Position numbers and translations under genes: made by a program. The notes under the pieces were generated by a model. The model saw only the letters and a list, made by a program, of their open reading frames with translations. It had not been told where the DNA came from and did not search any database. 11,602 nucleotides of DNA from contig CAWULT010000133.1 of NCBI GenBank assembly GCA_963923455.1, positions 1 to 11,602 on the forward strand. The letters run 5' to 3'. Positions 7,851 through 11,602 of the stretch are shown here, one piece after another (the first letter of the stretch is position 1; each line of letters begins with the position of its first letter). Source of the stretch: CAWULT01 sp963923455. Its GTDB lineage: Bacteria > Acidobacteriota > Vicinamibacteria > Vicinamibacterales > UBA2999.

Positions 7851-7905
7851 GCGCCCGACTCAGGCGGTGGGACCAGCCCCTCCGGCAGCCGCGTCCGGAA
7901 GCCGA

Positions 7906-9273
7906 TCAGGCGCCCGCGATCTCCTCGTAGAGATAGACCGAGGCGATGATCCCGTTGTGGAAGTTGCCGAGGTCGAGCTTCTCGTTCGGCGCGTGTGCGT
8001 TCTCGTCGGGCAGCCCCACGCCGAAGAGCACGCTCGGCACGCCGAGCTCCTCCTGGAAGGTCGAGACGACGGGAATCGAGCCGCCTTCCCGGGTGAACAC
8101 GGGCGGCTTGCCGAAGCCCTTCTCGATCGCACGGCCGGCCGCGCGGACGAACTTGTTGTCGAAGTCGGCCATCCAGGGCTTGCCGCCCTGCATGCGCGTC
8201 AGCTTCACCTCCACCGTCTTCGGCGCGACCTTCTTCAGGTACGCCTCGAAGAGGTCGGCGATCTTCACCGGGTCCTGATCGGGAACCAGACGGATGCTGA
8301 CCTTCGCCATCGCGGTGGCAGGCAGCACGGTCTTGGCCCCCTCGCCCGTGAAGCCCGACAGCAGGCCGTTGACCTCGAACGTCGGCCTCGCCCAGGTGCG
8401 CTCGAGCGTGGAGTAGCCGGATTCGCCGAAGAGGCGCGGCGCGCCCAGTTCCCTCCGGTACTTCGTCTCGTTGAACGGCAGCTTCTTCCACTCGGCGCGC
8501 TCGGCCTCGCTGAGCTCACGGACGTCGTCGTAGAAGCCCGGGATCTTGACGCGACCGCCGCGGTCCTTCATCTGCGACAGGATCTGCGTCAGCACGAACG
8601 CCGGGTTGGCCAGCGCGCCGCCGAAGGAGCCCGAGTGCAGGTCGGTGCTCGACCCGCGGACGTCCACCTGGAAGTAGCAGAGGCCGCGCAGGCCGTAGCA
8701 GATCGACGGGATGCCGCGGTCGAACATCGGCGAGTCGGAGATCACGACGACGTCGCTGGCCAGCAGGGCCTTGTGCTCGCGGACGAAGTCGTCGAGGTGC
8801 TTGCTGCCCACCTCTTCCTCACCCTCGAGGAAGAACTTCAGGTTGACCGGCAGGCCGCCCGTCTGCCCGATGAACGCCTCGATGGCCTTGATGTGCATGA
8901 ACACCTGGCCCTTGTCGTCGGCCGCGCCGCGCGCGTAGAGCTCGCCGTCGCGCACGGTGGCCTCGAAGGGCGGACTGACCCACTGGTCGAGCGGGTCGAC
9001 CGGCTGCACGTCGTAGTGCCCGTAGAACAGGATCGTCGGCTTGCCCGGCGCGTGCAGCCAGTCGGCGTACACGATTGGGTTGCCGGGTGTTTCGATGAGC
9101 CGGGCGTTCTCCATGCCCGCCCGCTTCAGCGCGTCGACCGTCCACTCGGCCGTCCGCCGGACGTCGGCGGCGTGCTCGGGCAGCGAGCTGATGCTCGGAA
9201 TGGCCAGATAGCCCTTCAGCTCCTCGACGTAGCGGTCGCGGTTGACGTTGATGAAGTCGATGACCTGGTTCAT
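7906..9273 (-). CDS. M20 family metallopeptidase (dipeptidase)
   Basis: 455 residues. A zinc-dependent M20 peptidase of the dipeptidase/carnosinase-like group, cleaving dipeptides or related amides. Visible dinuclear metal site: His86 in FYGHYDVQP, the Asp pair 119-120 in GAADDKG, the Glu pair 152-153 in EGEEEVGS (general base and ligand), Asp180 in VVISDSP, and His427 in ENAHAPNE. The lid/dimerisation domain lies in the middle, beginning around GLRGLCYFQVDVRGSSTDLHSG. No signal peptide, so cytoplasmic; length is normal for the group. ATG at 9273 overlaps the TGA of the upstream hydrolase gene (9270-9272) as ATGA, which favours it over the GTG at 9291. It is last in the minus-strand cluster. 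Exact substrate cannot be told. Confidence 0.92.
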   Translation of the reverse strand: MNQVIDFINVNRDRYVEELKGYLAIPSISSLPEHAADVRRTAEWTVDALKRAGMENARLIETPGNPIVYADWLHAPGKPTILFYGHYDVQPVDPLDQWVSPPFEATVRDGELYARGAADDKGQVFMHIKAIEAFIGQTGGLPVNLKFFLEGEEEVGSKHLDDFVREHKALLASDVVVISDSPMFDRGIPSICYGLRGLCYFQVDVRGSSTDLHSGSFGGALANPAFVLTQILSQMKDRGGRVKIPGFYDDVRELSEAERAEWKKLPFNETKYRRELGAPRLFGESGYSTLERTWARPTFEVNGLLSGFTGEGAKTVLPATAMAKVSIRLVPDQDPVKIADLFEAYLKKVAPKTVEVKLTRMQGGKPWMADFDNKFVRAAGRAIEKGFGKPPVFTREGGSIPVVSTFQEELGVPSVLFGVGLPDENAHAPNEKLDLGNFHNGIIASVYLYEEIAGA

Positions 9274-10067
9274 GGCTCCATGATATGCCACGCCCCGGCC
9301 TCCGACCGGACGCGGCCGTCCTGCTCCAGCTTGATGAGATGCGCCTGCACGCTCTCGGTCGCGAAGCGGAGCAGCGCGTCGTTGAGCCCCTCATAGAGAC
9401 GCGCCACGATCTGCTCCGCGCTGGTGTCGCCGTCCCGCAGCGCCTCCAGCACCTGCCCCTCCCGGCGCAGCCGGTGCTTGATGTACCCGCGCAGCACCGC
9501 GTCCGGATCGTCGATCACCGGTCCGTGCGCCGGCAGCAACCTGGCCGGCTCGAGCGCGACGACCCGCTCGAGCGACGCCAGGTAGTCGCGCAGGCTCCCG
9601 CCGACGGTCGCCGGAATCCACACCGTCGTGCCCTTGACGGCCAGATCGCCTCCGAAGACCGTTCGGGACGCCTCGTGCCACAGGCAGAGATGATCGAGCG
9701 CGTGACCCGGCGTGTGAACCGTGACGAGCGTCGTGTCGCCGGCCTCGACCTCGTCGCCATCACCGAGCGGCTCCCAGCCGACGTCCCACTTCGCGTCGCG
9801 CTCGGGCCACGGCCACTTGAGGAACCGGACACCGGGGTGGGCGGCCGCGATCGCCGGTGCGCCCGACGCGTGGTCGCCGTGCGCGTGCGTGACGATCACC
9901 TGGGCGAGTCGCTGGCCCGCGAGGGCGTCGGCCAGCGCCGCCAGATGCTGTGGATCGCCCGTGCCGGCGTCGACGAGCGTCGGCACACGGCCCGGCAGCA
10001 GCCAGGTCCAGTTTCCCGCGCCCGTCATCGGACCCGGGTTGCACGCGTTGATCGGGATCGGGTTCAG
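9270..10067 (-). CDS. metallo-beta-lactamase-fold hydrolase, LACTB2-like
   Basis: 265 residues from a proposed CTG start. Metal site: VTHAHGDHASG (His61, His63, Asp65, His66), His122 in HTPGHALDH, Asp141 in FGGDLA, and His181 in LPAHGPVID. Residues about 190-260 form a helical winged-helix-like tail (YIKHRLRREGQVLEAL .. AHLIKLEQDGRV) as in LACTB2-type proteins. Cytoplasmic; substrate unknown (family members include ribonucleases and thioesterases). Start: homology to the family's usual N-terminus begins at LNPIPINACNPGP, upstream of the first ATG (10028, giving 252 residues). No ATG, GTG or TTG lies in the short stretch before it. CTG at 10065-10067 has AAGGTG five bases upstream and overlaps the preceding TGA by four bases, so I favour it. 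The 3' end overlaps the M20 gene as ATGA. Confidence 0.88.
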   Translation of the reverse strand: MNPIPINACNPGPMTGAGNWTWLLPGRVPTLVDAGTGDPQHLAALADALAGQRLAQVIVTHAHGDHASGAPAIAAAHPGVRFLKWPWPERDAKWDVGWEPLGDGDEVEAGDTTLVTVHTPGHALDHLCLWHEASRTVFGGDLAVKGTTVWIPATVGGSLRDYLASLERVVALEPARLLPAHGPVIDDPDAVLRGYIKHRLRREGQVLEALRDGDTSAEQIVARLYEGLNDALLRFATESVQAHLIKLEQDGRVRSEAGAWHIMEP

Positions 10068-11368
10068 AAGTACACCTTCAGCCGGCCGTAGACGAAGTCG
10101 CGGTTCGTCAGCCGGCCGATCGTGTCGAGCGACGAACCGGCGAAGAGCCCGCCGGACACCTCGAGCCATACGTTGTCGCGCAGCGTCACCGCGCCGATCG
10201 CCCGCGCGAACACGGTGCCGTCCGCCGGATCGACCACGGTGAACACGCGGAGCGTCCGCGTCTCGTTGACGAAGCTCCGATCGACGGCTCCGACCAGGCT
10301 GACATCGGTGCGCTCGACCTCGTCGTCGCCTGCGAACAGGGCACCCAGGGGATCCGACGGGTCGACGGATCTGCGCGACACGATCGCGTTGACGGCCACG
10401 CGGTAGTCGCCGGCCTTGCGGTCCACGCCGACGCCGCCCTCGAACGAGCGTCCCGGCACCGGCCTGGCCGCGCGGGTCGACTGGAGCGTGTCGTCCACGA
10501 AGGCCGCCAGTTCCCCGCGGACGCCCCACTGGCCGCGCACCGTCTCGAAGTCGCCTCCGATCATCGTGAAGCGCGGGAACGACTCGAGCAGCAGCGGAGG
10601 CCCCGGCACGAACCCCGGCGGAGGCGGCGCGATCGTCTGGGCCAGTGCGATGAGCGGAAACGACCGGTACCCGCGGTACACGGAGGCGCCCCAGTCCACG
10701 CGCCCCGCCGTCGACGTCACGCGCGCCCCGCCGTGGAGGCTGCCAGTACCGAAGGCCGGCTCGCTGCGGCGAACCTCCGCGCCGGGCACCCGCGTCAGGT
10801 TGAAGGGCGCCGTCGGCTCGTCGAGCTGATCGAACCGGCTCGCACGAAAGGCCGGAACCGCGATCGCCTCCACCGTGGTCGAGCCGGGCAGGAACACCTG
10901 GCCACGCACCAGTCCGACCGGCAGCCTCGCCTCGCTGCGCCCCTCGAGCAGGAAGCGCGTCAGGTCGATCGGATTGACCACGTCGGTCGGCTGGAACTCG
11001 TCGAGCCGGCCCCAGACGATTCGTGAGGCGCCGCCGCGAATCTCGACATGGCTCGAGACGAACTCCGCGTACAGGTCCAGCGGGCGGACGACGGCGCCAC
11101 GCGCGGGCTGGGCGCCGAGCGGCCCGCGGTCCGCCAGCAGCCCGTCCACGTGCCCGGACAGCTTCACGCGCCAGTGCTGCCCGACGTCCCGCGCGTGCTC
11201 GGCGAACAGCCGCACGCGCGCCTCCGAGATGGCCTGCCGGCCCGCGGCCGCATCCACGTCGGGCAGGACGTCGAAGAGGACCGAAACGTGCCCGTCCACC
11301 TGCGCCAGGGCCGGCGCGGCCGCGGACAGCCACGCCAGCAGCGACAGCGCCGCCAGGCGCAGGCTCAC
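10064..11368 (-). CDS. outer-membrane beta-barrel protein, DUF1302-like
   Basis: 434 residues. Signal peptide MSLRLAALSLLAWLSAAAPALA with cleavage before Gln23. The rest is alternating amphipathic strands with loops rich in Pro/Gly/Asp and ends in YGRLKVYF, a terminal aromatic as expected for Bam-inserted outer-membrane proteins. Residues about 109-150 (RIVWGRLDEFQPTDVVNPIDL .. EARLPVG; quoted in part) resemble the WG..DVINP region of DUF1302-type barrels, which in other bacteria are often beside MMPL/RND exporters. That is the case here: the GTG start at 11368 overlaps the stop of the MMPL gene as GTGA. I infer the outer-membrane partner of that transporter; the cargo (lipid or hydrophobic compound) is a guess from the families. 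Confidence 0.82.
   Translation of the reverse strand: MSLRLAALSLLAWLSAAAPALAQVDGHVSVLFDVLPDVDAAAGRQAISEARVRLFAEHARDVGQHWRVKLSGHVDGLLADRGPLGAQPARGAVVRPLDLYAEFVSSHVEIRGGASRIVWGRLDEFQPTDVVNPIDLTRFLLEGRSEARLPVGLVRGQVFLPGSTTVEAIAVPAFRASRFDQLDEPTAPFNLTRVPGAEVRRSEPAFGTGSLHGGARVTSTAGRVDWGASVYRGYRSFPLIALAQTIAPPPPGFVPGPPLLLESFPRFTMIGGDFETVRGQWGVRGELAAFVDDTLQSTRAARPVPGRSFEGGVGVDRKAGDYRVAVNAIVSRRSVDPSDPLGALFAGDDEVERTDVSLVGAVDRSFVNETRTLRVFTVVDPADGTVFARAIGAVTLRDNVWLEVSGGLFAGSSLDTIGRLTNRDFVYGRLKVYF
10073..10078 (-). promoter_or_regulatory. Shine-Dalgarno supporting a CTG start
   Basis: AAGGTG on the minus strand, five bases upstream of CTG 10065-10067. It lies inside the last codons of the beta-barrel gene. 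It is the main support for a noncanonical start of the LACTB2-like gene. Confidence 0.45.
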
Positions 11369-11602
11369 GCCGCCGGCTCCGCGCGCGCGAAGCGGTGGGT
11401 GCCGAACGTGCCGGGGAACAACGTGATGATGGCGGGCACGACGAACACTTCCGCCAGGAACGCCACGAACATCGTCAGCGCCAGCAGTCCCCCGAACCAG
11501 GCCGTCGGCTTGTAGGCCGAGAAGATCATCACGCCGTAGCCGAGGCTGTTGATGATCGCCGTCGTCAACGACGCGCGGCCCTCGTGCACCGTCGCCGCCT
11601 CG
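11365..11602 (-). CDS. MMPL/RND-type transporter, C-terminal end (partial)
   Basis: The frame is open through the right edge, so only the last 78 residues are present. EAATVHEGRASLTTAI, INSLGYGVMIFSAYKPTAWF and GGLLALTMFVAFLAEVFVVPAIITLFPG match the final transmembrane helices of an MMPL-family inner-membrane transporter: a conserved pre-helix HEGRASL..., a Gly-rich helix, and a last helix with acidic Glu and a Pro kink. A short cytoplasmic tail (THRFARAEPAA) follows. It would export lipids or hydrophobic molecules using proton motive force. First visible gene of the minus-strand operon; its stop overlaps the beta-barrel start by four bases. Confidence 0.85.
   Translation of the reverse strand, partial: EAATVHEGRASLTTAIINSLGYGVMIFSAYKPTAWFGGLLALTMFVAFLAEVFVVPAIITLFPGTFGTHRFARAEPAA

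Noticed and set aside
9270..11333. A single 687-codon minus-strand frame covering the hydrolase and running upstream
   Set aside because: Only the part below about 10067 looks like protein. Upstream it is Arg/Gly/Ala-rich out-of-frame sequence over the beta-barrel gene, whose signal peptide and terminal YF are clear.

Overview
This is a GC-rich bacterial window of free-living, aerobic, Gram-negative type. It holds two outer-membrane or lipoprotein-type products, several Sec signal peptides and a VLCAD-like fatty-acid oxidation enzyme. The mix (DUF1684 lipoprotein, SirB1/TPR protein, MMPL transporter next to a beta-barrel, PxKF secreted protein) makes me think of Acidobacteriota, class Vicinamibacteria. 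That is inference from gene content and composition; no rRNA or other marker is present.

Layout. (1) Plus strand, 1-4013: a tight cluster of acyl-CoA dehydrogenase, DUF1684 lipoprotein, HAD-family sugar-phosphatase/mutase-like enzyme and SirB1/transglutaminase-like TPR protein. Junctions are 4-bp GTGA overlaps or gaps of a few bases, and the tail of one more upstream gene may be visible. (2) Minus strand, 4084-6993: one large secreted repeat protein (signal peptide, HAF-like repeats, two 'VGAW' modules, putative Ig domain, PxKF C-terminus). It is broken by a single in-frame TAG codon at 5389-5391. (3) 6994-7358: a 365-bp divergent intergenic region with an 8-bp inverted repeat, a CAAGTG/CACTTG inverted repeat and a very good sigma-54 (-24/-12) promoter match. 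(4) Plus strand, 7359-7769: a small secreted Arg/Tyr-rich protein with three 11-residue repeats. (5) Minus strand, 11602 to 7906: an apparent four-gene operon of MMPL/RND transporter (C-terminal end only), outer-membrane beta-barrel, metallo-beta-lactamase-fold hydrolase and M20 dipeptidase. Every junction there is a 4-bp NTGA overlap, and one appears to use a CTG start.

Most interesting points. An exact 18-bp direct repeat (4002-4019 and 7187-7204) brackets the secreted-protein gene and its upstream region. The first copy carries the last codons and stop of the SirB1 gene, as an attachment site at a gene's 3' end would. The bracketed segment is lower in GC where I sampled it, so it looks like an acquired module. 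Separately, the amber codon splits the secreted protein inside its second VGAW module, while both halves stay in one intact frame and in-family. I see no tRNA, rRNA, CRISPR array, transposase or integrase in the window.
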